Shown here in pieces: positions 1-9,917 of a stretch of DNA of 64,000 bases. The translations under genes and the position numbers were made by a program. The stretch spans positions 7,688,001 to 7,752,000 of the forward strand of contig NC_046675.1 of assembly GCF_003369915.1 (NCBI RefSeq), written 5' to 3'. Below the pieces are notes generated by a model that saw only the letters and a list, made by a program, of their open reading frames with translations, was not told where the DNA came from and made no database searches. The stretch's first letter is position 1. Each line of letters starts with the position of its first letter. The stretch comes from Drosophila miranda. Taxonomy: Eukaryota > Arthropoda > Insecta > Diptera > Drosophilidae.

Positions 1-3000
1 TGGCTGGCAGCGGAGTGGCTGGCGAGTAGCTCTTCCTCGGCCTCGAATTCGCCCAGCATATCGTCGTCCTCATCCTCGTCCACGACATCTTCGTCCTCCT
101 CAACGAGCATCGCATCCACAAGGGTGTCATCGAAGTCCTGCTCCTCCAGATCGGAGGACTCTTCGATCTCCGACGTCGAATCGAGCTCCACATCGGAGTC
201 GGCCGATCCGTGCTTCATCTCGCCGCGCTCCAACGACTCCAGGTGCTCCGGATAGACCATGGCGCAGCGTATGGCCTGTGGATCCTTGCGCGACCACTTC
301 TGCACCTCCTCGTCCATCTTGGTGATGCGCTCCGGGTTCATGGCCCAGCGGCAGCCCTTGCGCTGATTGCCATTCGTGGCCGGGCGCTCGATCTTCTCGA
401 AGCACTTGTTCAGCGACAGATTGTGCCGCACGCTGTTCTTCCAGCCACTTGGCGCATTCTCGAAGTACTGAAAGTGCTGGCACAGGAAACTGTAGATCTC
501 CGAGACGGGCAGCGAGCCGGCCCGCGAGTTCTTCAGGGCCAGCGCGATGAGGCAGGAGTATGAGTAGGCCGGCTTGGGGAAGGCGCTGCCCACGACAGGC
601 AGCTTGACCTTCTGCTGCCGCGGCTTGACGAGACCAGCACTGCCGCTGCTGTTGTTGGCGATGTTGACCAGGTTGCTGCCATTGCTGAGCGGCGAGGAGG
701 AGGCCAGCGACGAGCCGGACGATGGCGAGCCCATGCTCTGCATCTGGTGGTGCGGCGAATGGGCCGCCGAGGCGATGCTCTTTGGTGTGGTGCTCCCCTG
801 CTGCAGCAGGCCGCGCTTGGAGGCCTCCTCCCGCTTCAGGACCATGCCGTTGCCCGAACTCGGGGACGAACCGTTGGGGGACTTGGCCGACGACTGGTGC
901 TTCAGCTTCTGGTAGGCGGCGCTGTTGGCGAAGGTTAGGCCCCCGATGCCGGGCGCCAGCTTGATAGTGTTGGTGGAGACGCCTCCGGCGGTGAGCTGGT
1001 TGGAGGAGGTCTTTGAGGTCTTGTTGCCGCCCTCCTCAGACGGACTGGACTGCGACTGGGCCAGATCCTTGCGCACTGCATCCACTGCCGAGGAGTTTCG
1101 GCGCTGCAGCACCGAGTTGGTGGCCATGGTGGCCGGTGCCGTGCTCCCGGTGCCGGTTACCACCGAAATCTGTTTGGGTATGTGTGCGCTCACTTGCTCC
1201 CGGCGCAGCGATCCTGCGCTGACCTTCATCTGGGCCGGCGAGAAGGTCAGATGTGTCTTGTGCCTTTCCAAACTCACCTCAATGTCAAAGTCGCTGCTCT
1301 TCTGGCGGAGCAGGACGTGGTTAAGGGGCAGGTGATGGCTCGACTGGCTGGCAGCGGAGTGGCTGGCGAGTAGCTCTTCCTCGGCCTTGAATTCGCCCAG
1401 CATATCGTCGTCCTCATCCTCGTCCACGACATCTTCGTCCTCCTCAACGAGCATCGCATCCACGAGGGTGTCGTCGAAGTCCTGCTCCTCCAGATCGGAG
1501 GACTCTTCGATCTCCGACGTCGAATCGAGCTCCACATCGGAGTCAGCCGATCCGTGCTTCATCTCGCCGCGCTCCAACGACTCCAGGTGCTCCGGATAGA
1601 CCATGGCGCAGCGTATGGCCTGTGGATCCTTGCGCGACCACTTCTGCACCTCCTCGTCCATCTTGGTGATGCGCTCCGGGTTCATGGCCCAGCGGCAGCC
1701 CTTGCGCTGATTGCCATTCGTGGCCGGGCGCTCGATCTTCTCGAAGCACTTGTTCAGCGACAGATTGTGCCGCACGCTGTTCTTCCAGCCACTTGGCGCA
1801 TTCTCGAAGTACTGAAAGTGCTGGCACAGGAAACTGTAGATCTCCGAGACGGGCAGCGAGCCGGCCCGCGAGTTCTTCAGGGCCAGCGCGATGAGGCAGG
1901 AGTATGAGTAGGCCGGCTTGGGGAAGGCGCTGCCCACGACAGGCAGCTTGACCTTCTGCTGCCGCGGCTTGACGAGACCAGCACTGCCGCTGCTGTTGTT
2001 GGCGATGTTGACCAGGTTGCTGCCATTGCTGAGCGGCGAGGAGGAGGCCAGCGACGAGCCGGACGATGGCGAGCCCATGCTCTGCATCTGGTGGTGCGGC
2101 GAATGGGCCGCCGAGGCGATGCTCTTTGGTGTGGTGCTCCCCTGCTGCAGCAGGCCGCGCTTGGAGGCCTCCTCCCGCTTCAGGACCATGCCGTTGCATG
2201 GGGACGAACCGTTGGGGGACTTGGCCGACGACTGGTGCTTCAGCTTCTGGTAGGCGGCGCTGTTGGCGAAGGTCAGGCCCCCGATGCCAGGCGCCAGCTT
2301 GATCGTGTTGGTGGAGACGCCTCCGGCGGTGAGCTGGTTGGAGGAGGTCTTTGAGGTCTTGTTGCCGCCCTCCTCAGACGGACTGGACTGCGACTGGGCC
2401 AGATCCTTGCGCACTGCATCCACTGCCGAGGAGTTTCGGCGCTGCAGCACCGAGTTGGTGGCCATGGTGGCCGGTGCCGTGCTCCCGGTGCCGGTTACCA
2501 CCGAAATCTGTTTGGGTATGTGTGCGCTCACTTGCTCCCGGCGCAGCGATCCTGCGCTGACCTTCATCTGGGCCGGCGAGAAGGTCAGATGTGTCTTGTG
2601 CCTTTCCAAACTCACCTCAATGTCAAAGTCGCTGCTCTTCTGGCGGAGCAGGACGTGGTCAAGGGGCAGGTGATGGCTCGACTGGCTGGCAGCGGAGTGG
2701 CTGGCGAGTAGCTCTTCCTCGGGCTCGAATTCGCCCAGCATATCGTCGTCCTCATCCTCGTCCACGACATCTTCGTCCTCCTCAACGAGCATCGCATCCA
2801 CAAGGGTGTCGTCGAAGTCCTGCTCCTCCAGATCGGAGGACTCTTCGATCTCCGACGTCGAATCGAGCTCCACATCGGAGTCGGCCGATCCGTGCTTCAT
2901 CTCGCCGCGCTCCAACGACTCCAGGTGCTCCGGATAGAGCATGGCGCAGCGTATGGCCTGTGGATCCTTGCGCGACCACTTCTGCACCTCCTCGTCCATC

Positions 3001-3945
3001 TTGGTGATGCGCTCCGGGTTCATGGCCCAGCGGCAGCCCTTGCGCTGATTGCGCTCGATCTTCTCGAAGCACTTGTTCAGCCACAGATTGTGCCGCACGC
3101 TGTTCTTCCAGCCACTTGGCGCATTCTCGAAGTACTGAAAGTGCTGGCACAGGAAACTGTAGATCTCCGAGACGGGCAGCGAGCCGGCCCGCGAGTTCTT
3201 CAGGGCCAGCGCGATGAGGCAGGAGTATGAGTAGGCCGGCTTGGGGAAGGCGCTGCCCACGACAGGCAGCTTGACCTTCTGCTGCAGCGGCTTGACGAGA
3301 CCAGCACTGCCGCTGCTGTTGTTGGCGATGTTGACCAGGTTGCTGCCATTGCTGAGCGGCGAGGAGGAGGCCAGCGACGAGCCGGACGATGGCGAGCCCA
3401 TGCTCTGCATCTGGTGGTGCGGCGAATGGGCCGCCGAGGCGATGCTCTTTGGTGTGGTGCTCCCCTGCTGCAGCAGGCTGCGCTTGGAGGCCTCCTCCCG
3501 CTTCAGGACCATGCCGTTGCCCGAACTCGGGGACGAACCGTTGGGGGACTTGGCCGACGACTGGTGCTTCAGCTTCTGGTAGGCGGCGCTGTTGGCGAAG
3601 GTTAGGCCCCCGATGCCGGGCGCCAGCTTGATCGTGTTGGTGGAGACGCCTCCGGTGGTGAGCTGGTTGGAGGAGGTCTTTGAGGTCTTGTTGCCGCCCT
3701 CCTCAGACGGACTGGACTGCGACTGGGCCCTGCGCAGCTCCGTGCCCAGATCCTTGCGCACCGCATCCACCGCCGAGGAGTTTCGGCGCTGCAGCACCGA
3801 GTTGGTGGCCATGGTGGCCGGTGCCGTGCTCCCGGTGCCGGTTACCACCGAAATCTGTTTGGGTATGTGTGCTCTCACTTGCTCCCGGCGCAGCGATCCA
3901 GCGCTGACCTTCATCTGGGCCGGCGAGAAGGTCAGATGTGACTTG
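1..3945 (-). repeat. Internal 1.34-kb tandem repeat of jumu exon 2
   Basis: Three head-to-tail units: about 2599-3945 (most N-terminal, continuing into the unique N-terminal part), 1261-2598, and 1-1260 (cut by the window edge). Corresponding points are 1,338-1,344 bp apart between the two left units and 1,323-1,338 bp apart between the middle and right units, all divisible by three. Each joint connects intronic sequence 17-18 nt past the exon 2 donor to the codons around HKSHLTF, with the 4-bp microhomology gtgc. The two left units share an 18-bp deletion (residues GTELRR) that the right unit lacks, so they probably arose from each other after the first duplication. Confidence 0.9.
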
Positions 3946-4403
3946 TGCTGGTCCCGGTCCCCGCATGGCGATGCCGGCACGGCCCGCGACTGTGTGGAAG
4001 TGGCTGCCGTGCCCCTGCGCGGCGACCCCAGCATGGAGGAGGCCGAGCAGGCAGCGGAGTTGATCAGCGGCATCACCGAAAAGGGATTCACGCAGGGCCC
4101 CAGATCGGCGTAGTAGTCGGTGTTCGACCAGAAGTTGGCCGAGGAGCCCATCCACTTGGCCGTGGGCGAGGCGTGCAGCGTGCTGCTGGCCAGGAAATTG
4201 GCGTTGGCGTTGTATGCCACCGGCAGGTTGCTGCCGCTGCTCGTGTTGTTTTTGATGGCCGAAATCGTCTCCAGGGCGTGGTCCAGCGAGGTCAGGTCGC
4301 TAGAGGTAGCCAATGTGCTGGCTATCTCCGCCCAGATGTCCACGTCCAGCATGTCCTGCATTGAGTCGGACACGTAAAAGTCCAGCGAAGGGCCAGCCGC
4401 ATC
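1..4403 (-). CDS. jumu: jumu-like copy 0, partial, with three forkhead domains in one open frame
   Basis: Extra copy of the FoxN-type transcription factor gene jumeau. Exon 2 begins at 4403 after an intact acceptor (cccttgcag). The frame stays open for about 1,470 codons to the window edge; I compared it with the intact copies and found no stop. The N-terminal third matches the other copies. It is followed by three tandem repeats of the middle and forkhead region, with forkhead domains at about 2940-3242, 1602-1919 and 258-575. The joints at 2598-2601 and 1260-1263 read in frame (SLERH joined to KTHLTF). Indels against the intact copies are 15, 18 and 6 bp, all multiples of three. The first forkhead lacks five residues (PATNG) before the wing and has Ser to Trp in the recognition helix (HNLWLNK). 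All three have Gln where the intact copies have Pro in HFPYF. There is no exon 1 nearby, and the last exon lies left of the window. Whether it is transcribed is unknown. Confidence 0.85.
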
Positions 4404-5376
4404 CTGCAAGGGATAGTTAATGTACATTTGAGTCACGAATCAATCAATCACGAATCTATTTTCCGAATCAATCGAGCAAACAAAACTTTCAGCGAAATTT
4501 ATCGCGGGAATTTTGGCGCTACCAATGTTGTGCAACGTCTGCAAATGCACTTGCTACAGCAAGGTTGATTAACCAGAAGGTGAGGGCCAATAGAAACTGA
4601 GCGGAATCAAGATAAGATAAATCTAGTCAGCAAGAGGGAGATGGCAAGTAATTTCTATATTTTTCACACTCACAAAAGTTTTCCGATTTACTTTTGAATA
4701 CACATAAATTGGGGCTCCCGTTTGACGAAATGAAAATTAAACAAACGGGTTTTTATAGAACGAAACGACCCTTAATTGCCAAAAAGGAAAAAAGCAGATG
4801 GCTTATTGATGCATTAACATAAACTTAACACCTATATCAGGGTAACTAAACTTTTGCTTTCTTTATAAATAATTTTATTTTAAACCAACCTCAAATTTGG
4901 CTCGGAAAAAATTGCCCAGAGCAACAACAATTTTCGTTTTGGTGCAAACACCAAAAATATGTGAAAACTGGAGAACCTTAAAACGAAAATCCGCAAAAGT
5001 AAATGAAAAACGGAGCCTGCCTGATTATATTATATATACTTATATTCATATTCTATCAAATGCAAATCAAAACTAGAGCATATCGTATATTCTCCCACTG
5101 CACGCTTTTCCCTGTAAGGTTTCATCAAAGTGTCATACGGCCATAAGAGCAATAGATTCAAGGCAGTGGTACGGGGGCGGGTATCTGCTTTTCGCTTACT
5201 TTCTGTTTTATGTTTTCTGCCTCGTGCCACAACCTGCCGCATCTTTTTCAAGGCTCTCTGCTATCGCGTCTGCCCCGAATGTTTGCTTTTCGGGTTTTCT
5301 TCTTACAAGGAATTGTCATTTCCCGCCCTTTGGTTTCCTTGGTATCCACTCCACCCCCCTTTTACCACTTATCTCT
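4404..5376 (-). other. Truncated start of jumu intron 1, copy 0
   Basis: This lies just upstream of exon 2 of copy 0 and matches the exon-2 end of the long jumu intron (23726-24658) and 14052-15050. It includes the acceptor at 4404-4412 and an in-frame ATG at 4427. Relative to 14052-15050 it lacks about 50 bp near 4720. Homology with the true intron ends at cttatctctcg, where S1 sequence begins. The short reading frames at 5030-5454 are not conserved coding sequence. Confidence 0.75.
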
Positions 5377-6287
5377 CGCAGCACCCAACTTAATCTAACC
5401 ACAAATGGGCTGCGCGGAGCTGTTTCGGAACTAATCGGACTTCAGCCCGAATAGGCAGAAGGCACACCCACCGCCGACCTGCAGGAGAATCGAATGTGTT
5501 GTAATAAATGGATAAATGGGTTTTTTACGTCTACCTTGTTTCCCCATATGCCGGGCAGTGTCTTCATAACTTCAGCACTCTCCTTGAGCGACCCCTTGCA
5601 CACCTTGCATTTCGGATCGTCATCTTCCTGCAACTCCTGAATCTTGCGGGCCGGTGGCAAACCAATGCCCAGGTTCGAGGAGTCTGGCACGTCCATATTG
5701 ATGCCGCTATTTTTCGCCACCAGGTCGGCCTTCTTGACGATTTTCTTAATGTTGTCGGACATAATGCAAATCTTTTAAATCTTTTGCAAGTTTTTTTTCG
5801 GGAACCAAAACTGAAAACGTTTACGTTCGGAACAACTCCAAAATGAAAATGATTTTAACAATTTGACAGGAAGCTCGTAGATGAGTTTTGGGGAATTCAA
5901 CTTGAAAAGTCAGTGTTGAAAAACACCGTCCAAGCAACCAGGGCTTAAATATTTCACACAGCTGTCTTTTCATCAAAGTACGATTCGTTTAATGGAAACA
6001 CTGAAATCAGCAGACTTGTAGAAAGGGAAAATTAAAGAATTGAAAAGGATTAACTTAAAGCAATCATACCCTAATGCGTATGTTTTTAGAATGCTATAAG
6101 TTAAACAATACATAATAATATGGAGAAACTAGTTCCCTATTGAACATTGAACCATTTTGAGAACTGAGTTCTATAGTCGATATTTTCAATGAATTTCCAA
6201 TGGGTATTCTTTAGAGGCAGCCTCCCATGACCTATAGGAAAATACCAGTGAATATTGATATCACGTTGGCACACATTAACAAAATAA
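5377..6287. repeat. S segment copy A (S1 type, at a duplication joint)
   Basis: About 0.9 kb shared by four places (also 8983-9917, 15051-15963, 18655-19589). It carries the 91-residue gene and its upstream region. The left border is cgcagcaccc and the right border is acaaaataa. Copies A and C lack two short stretches present in B and D (gtaaaggaagcta and cccaaaaca, upstream of the gene). This defines an S1 type (A, C) and an S2 type (B, D). Here S joins jumu intron sequence on the left and the middle of an Rfx exon on the right. Confidence 0.88.
5431..5762 (-). CDS. Unidentified 91-residue CxxC protein, copy A
   Basis: Two-exon gene. Exon 1 is 5535-5762 (start MSDNIKKIVKK, 76 codons). A 56-nt intron has donor GTAGAC and acceptor ctcctgcag. 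Exon 2 is 5431-5478, ending GLKSD and TAG. Both junctions are phase 0. The protein is small, with a lysine-rich start, an acidic EDDD stretch, then CKVC near residue 53 and CAFC near residue 81. The paired CxxC motifs could bind one zinc ion. The start is the first ATG of the frame and is conserved in all four copies. I do not recognise the family. Reading through the intron gives an unlikely arginine-rich tail, so splicing is the better model. All four copies keep the frame and splice sites, which suggests a functional gene. Confidence 0.72.
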
Positions 6288-7029
6288 TACACCTCGCTCA
6301 ATCATCTGGCGCAGGCCGCACGAGCTGTGCTCCAGAACGGCGCCCAGATCTCCCAAATGTTGAGTGATCTGAACCGCGTGGATTTCCACAATGTGCAGGT
6401 GAGTCGAGCAACGAATTACAACGAAGTTATTGGAGACTGAACAGCGCTCTTTGTGCCCGTGCAGGAACAGGCCGCCTGGGTGAGTCAGTGTGCCCCGGCT
6501 GTGGTTCAGAGATTGGAGAGCGACTTCAAGGCCGCCCTGCAGCAGCAGAGCTCGCTGGAGCAGTGGGCCAGCTGGCTGCAGCTCGTGGTCGAGTCGGCCA
6601 TGGAGGAGTACACGGGCAAGCCGACATATGCGCGGGCCGCCCGCCAGTTCCTGCTCAAGTGGAGCTTCTACAGCTCGATGATCATCCGGGACTTGACGCT
6701 GCGCTCGGCCTCGAGCTTCGGCAGCTTCCACCTGATAAGACTTCTGTTCGACGAGTACATGTTCTATCTGGTGGAGCACAAGATAGCCGAGGCGCAGCAG
6801 AAGACGGCCATAGCGGTCGTATGCGAACGCATGGTAAGATTCCTTGGAATTGTACCCATAGCCCTCTTGATTCGCTAACAATCCCAATGTTCCCCAGAAG
6901 AAAGAGATGGACTTTGAATTTGAATGCCAGTTCGCGTACATCACCAGCGAAACGGAGCAGCAGAATACCCCCAGCTCGGTCAGCGGCGGGGATGTTGGCA
7001 ACGAGGCGAAGCGACTGAAGCAGGAATGA
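6288..7029 (+). pseudogene. Rfx: Rfx 3'-terminal fragment, copy 1
   Basis: Last coding part of the RFX-family transcription factor (RFX proteins bind X-boxes and control ciliary genes; the fly gene acts in ciliated sensory neurons). Exons: 6288-6398 (starts inside an exon at codons YTSLNHLAQAARAVLQN), 6465-6833 and 6898-7029. The sequence matches the conserved RFX C-terminal dimerisation region: QISQMLSDLNRVDF, LLKWSFYSSMIIRDLTLRS and SFGSFHLIRLLFDEYMFYLVEH. Junctions are in phase and the stop is TGA at 7027-7029. The codon before TAC is TAA, supplied by the S segment. The DNA-binding domain is absent, so this is a fragment made by the duplication. The intact gene is expected to the left of the window. 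Confidence 0.85.
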
Positions 7030-8560
7030 GTTGCTATGGAAGCGGAAGCGGAAGCGGAAGCAGTGAAACTAGTATTCATAGTAACCGAGTTTATGTAATC
7101 CGTAATTGTTATCCCGATCAGTGTGCACCCTTCCCATGTCCCCATGTCACCCTGTCACCAATATTCAGCTCTGCATTTAATAGTCAAACCGTGTGTGGTA
7201 CGTATCCGTGTTTTAGTTTGTATTCCTTAGTTCCCAGACCCTAAGCGTAGTCAGTCGATCAGTTTTAGTAGTAACATTTTAGGCAGACTCAAAGGACTCA
7301 TAGCTCATGCAGAGGCAGCGCTAGTGCTGGCCGATTAGTGTGAGTTTGTATGAGTGAGCATTGCCCCCACATTGAAGTGAAGAGCCGTCCAGCAGGCAGA
7401 AGGCAACAGCAGGCGGCAGCAAGGCGCAAGCCGCAAGCAACGTCTGGCCTTGCCTGCCCGATCAACTGATCCGATCTGATCTCTGATCGATCCGTGTATT
7501 CATAAGATACATTTTAGTTTAAGTACATGTGCATTAATATCTGTAATTTACGTCTAATTGTCTACTGTCTACGTCTACGATAATGTTAGTTCCCTTTGTT
7601 TGTTTAAGAGAGAGCGGAGAATGCATCAGTTTTGTCTGGTTTCAACTATCTTGTATCTTGTATGTCACAGCGCACAGCGCACGGCGCACACTCGCACACA
7701 TAGATACACAGATCACACACAACCACATACACATGGAGCACCCACGCACACTGAAAGCGAAAGCGACAGCGACAGCGAAAGCTACAGTTCGATTTTATAG
7801 ATTTTAGCGAAACTGCTTGCTCAACGAATTAACAAAGTATCGGTATATCCAGCTTAAACCTAAGCTAAGTGAACAACAGGCCTTAAATGTGCAGAGATCA
7901 ACACTCAATTTTGAAACAATACAATTTACCATATACCTTATACCTTATACTCTATATGTATATCTATATAGTATACAATGTGTAGACTAAGAAACATGAA
8001 TGTAATATGTATATTTTAACTACAAGTGGATGCTCTGGGGGAGCAGCATGCAATATATTTTAACAGAGGCGCTTTTCAAAGTATTTGATGCCATTTTATG
8101 TGTACGAGTACAAGATGCAAACGAACCAAAATACGATTTGCTTTGCACATCGAGTAACTAAGCGGATGCCTTCGTGCTCCATCCAACTGTCTAGTCCTAA
8201 AGCACACATCTGACATTATCTCTGCCTGGCACAAAAAAGAACGAACCAAATACCAACCACATATGTACATATTCGGCTCTTGACGAATCTGTCCGGTCTG
8301 GCAGGCGAATGGACGACGACGGGCACAGTACATGTGCAAAAGCACGTGATATGAACACAGAGTTCCTCTCGCACGATTGTCCACTGTCCCGTCCACGCCT
8401 GCCACTCAGCCCAGGCAGCGAAGCTCAATTACGATCTGCTCAAAATGCAAATTGCTCAGCTAATACCTAAGTTTTATTGGTTGTTGAAGGAAAACAAATA
8501 ACAAACTTTTGAAATGTCAAAACTATTTATATATGTGAAATAAAAATTGTCCTCAAAAAA
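7030..8560 (+). other. Rfx 3' untranslated region, duplicated copy 1
   Basis: Non-coding sequence after the Rfx stop, copied at 16706-18230. It starts with a variable ggaagc hexamer repeat at about 7040-7062, longer here than in copy 2, and has CA-rich and TATA-rich tracts near 7690-7730 and 7925-7975. The short reading frames (for example 7558-7807) show no coding signature. Confidence 0.6.
8539..8544 (+). terminator. Candidate Rfx polyadenylation signal
   Basis: AATAAA about 1.5 kb after the Rfx stop codon, conserved at 18208-18213 in the second unit. It is the last such hexamer on the plus strand before the S2 segment. No transcript evidence. Confidence 0.4.
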
Positions 8561-8982
8561 TAACCGAAACCGAAACATATCCTTCACCTGTATTCAATAC
8601 TTTTTGGAGGGTATAAACACGCTTCATACTTGTGTAGATAGCTTCGATCTGTGCGACCGCAAAGTGTCTACCCTTGATGGAATTGGGAGAAGTGTATCGA
8701 TGATATTTTTATCCGAAAACTATTATAAATTCGGAGCAGTATGCTTCAATAGCTTCATAGGATCCAGCTTCAATAGCTCCATACCTTATTGACACCTTGG
8801 ACGCTTTAGATTCTGGAAAAGGGCCCGCAGAAAACCGATCCCTCGTACCTCACCAATTAGAAGTGGGATGTACTCGTGTTGTTAGTTTATTTATTTATTT
8901 CTGTTATGTTTGTTATTTCTCCTCAAGCCCAGAGTTTTTCTTTCTTCTTCTCTCAATTTCCTGTATGTATGTGTAAATGTAG

Positions 8983-9917
8983 CGCAGCACCCAACTTAAT
9001 CTAACCACAAATGGGCTGCGCGGAGCTGTTTCGGAATTAATCGGACTTCAGCCCGAATAGGCAGAAGGCACACCCACCGCCGACCTGCAGGAGAATCGAA
9101 TAAGTGTTGTAATAAATGGATAAATGGGTTTTTTACGTCTACCTTGTTTCCCCATATGCCGGGCAGTGTCTTCATAACTTCAGCACTCTCCTTGAGCGAC
9201 CCCTTGCACACCTTGCATTTCGGATCGTCATCTTCCTGCAACTCCTGAATCTTGCGGGCCGGTGGCAAACCAATGCCCAGGTTCGAGGAGTCTGGCACGT
9301 CCATATTGATGCCGCTATTTTTCGCCACCAGGTCGGCCTTCTTGACGATTTTCTTAATGTTGTCGGACATAATGCAAATCTTTTAAATCTTTTGCAAGTT
9401 TTTTTTCGGGAACCAAAACTGAAAACGTTTACGTTCGGAACAACTCCAAAATGAAAATGATTTTAGTAAAGGAAGCTAACAATTTGACAGGAAGCTCGTA
9501 GATGACCCAAAACAGTTTTGGGGAATTCAACTTGAAAAGTCAGTGTTGAAAAACACCGTCCAAGCAACCAGGGCTTAAATATTTCACACAGCTGTCTTTT
9601 CATCAAAGTACGATTCGTTTAATGGAAACACTGAAATCAGCAGACTTTTAGAAAGGGAAAATTAAAGAATTGAAAAGGATTGACTTAAAGCAATCATACC
9701 CTAATGCGTATGTTTTTAGAATGCTATAAGTTAAACAATACATAATAATATGGAGAAACTAGTTCCCTATTGAACATTGAACCATTTTGAGAACTGAGTT
9801 CTATAGTCGATATTTTCAATGAATTTCCAATGGGTATTCTTTAGAGGCAGCCTCTAATGACCTATAGGAAAGTACCAGTGAATATTGATATCACGTTGGC
9901 ACACATTTACAAAATAA
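8983..9917. repeat. S segment copy B (S2 type)
   Basis: Same 0.9-kb segment as 5377-6287, but with the two short stretches missing from S1. It lies between the Rfx 3' region and the jumu 3' region, probably its ancestral position because both flanks look undisturbed. On the left, tttattta runs near 8887-8899 supply AATAAA hexamers on the minus strand for the small gene. Confidence 0.85.
9037..9370 (-). CDS. Unidentified 91-residue CxxC protein, copy B
   Basis: Same two-exon gene as copy A: exon 1 9143-9370, a 58-nt intron, exon 2 9037-9084. The predicted protein is identical to copy A; the stop is TAA instead of TAG. This copy sits between the convergent Rfx and jumu 3' ends, in what looks like the original setting, with AATAAA signals downstream on its strand. 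Function not recognised. Confidence 0.75.

Noticed and set aside
210-4377. Many plus-strand reading frames of 60-200 codons opposite the jumu copies (for example 574-915, 3592-4113, 13593-14183)
   Set aside because: They are mirror frames of GC-rich jumu coding sequence, recur in every copy at the same offsets, and show no domain.
1-4403. Calling the forkhead gene CHES-1-like (FoxN2/3) instead of jumu
   Set aside because: The domain sequence ([24 protein letters not shown]) fits the FoxN1/4 type, the linkage with Rfx and Bruce fits jumu, and the 20-residue first exon gives a near-equal total length.
5377-6287. S segment as a transposable element
   Set aside because: It has no terminal repeats, target duplications or transposase, and it contains an ordinary spliced gene. 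Two of its four copies are explained by the tandem units and the other two by the joints.
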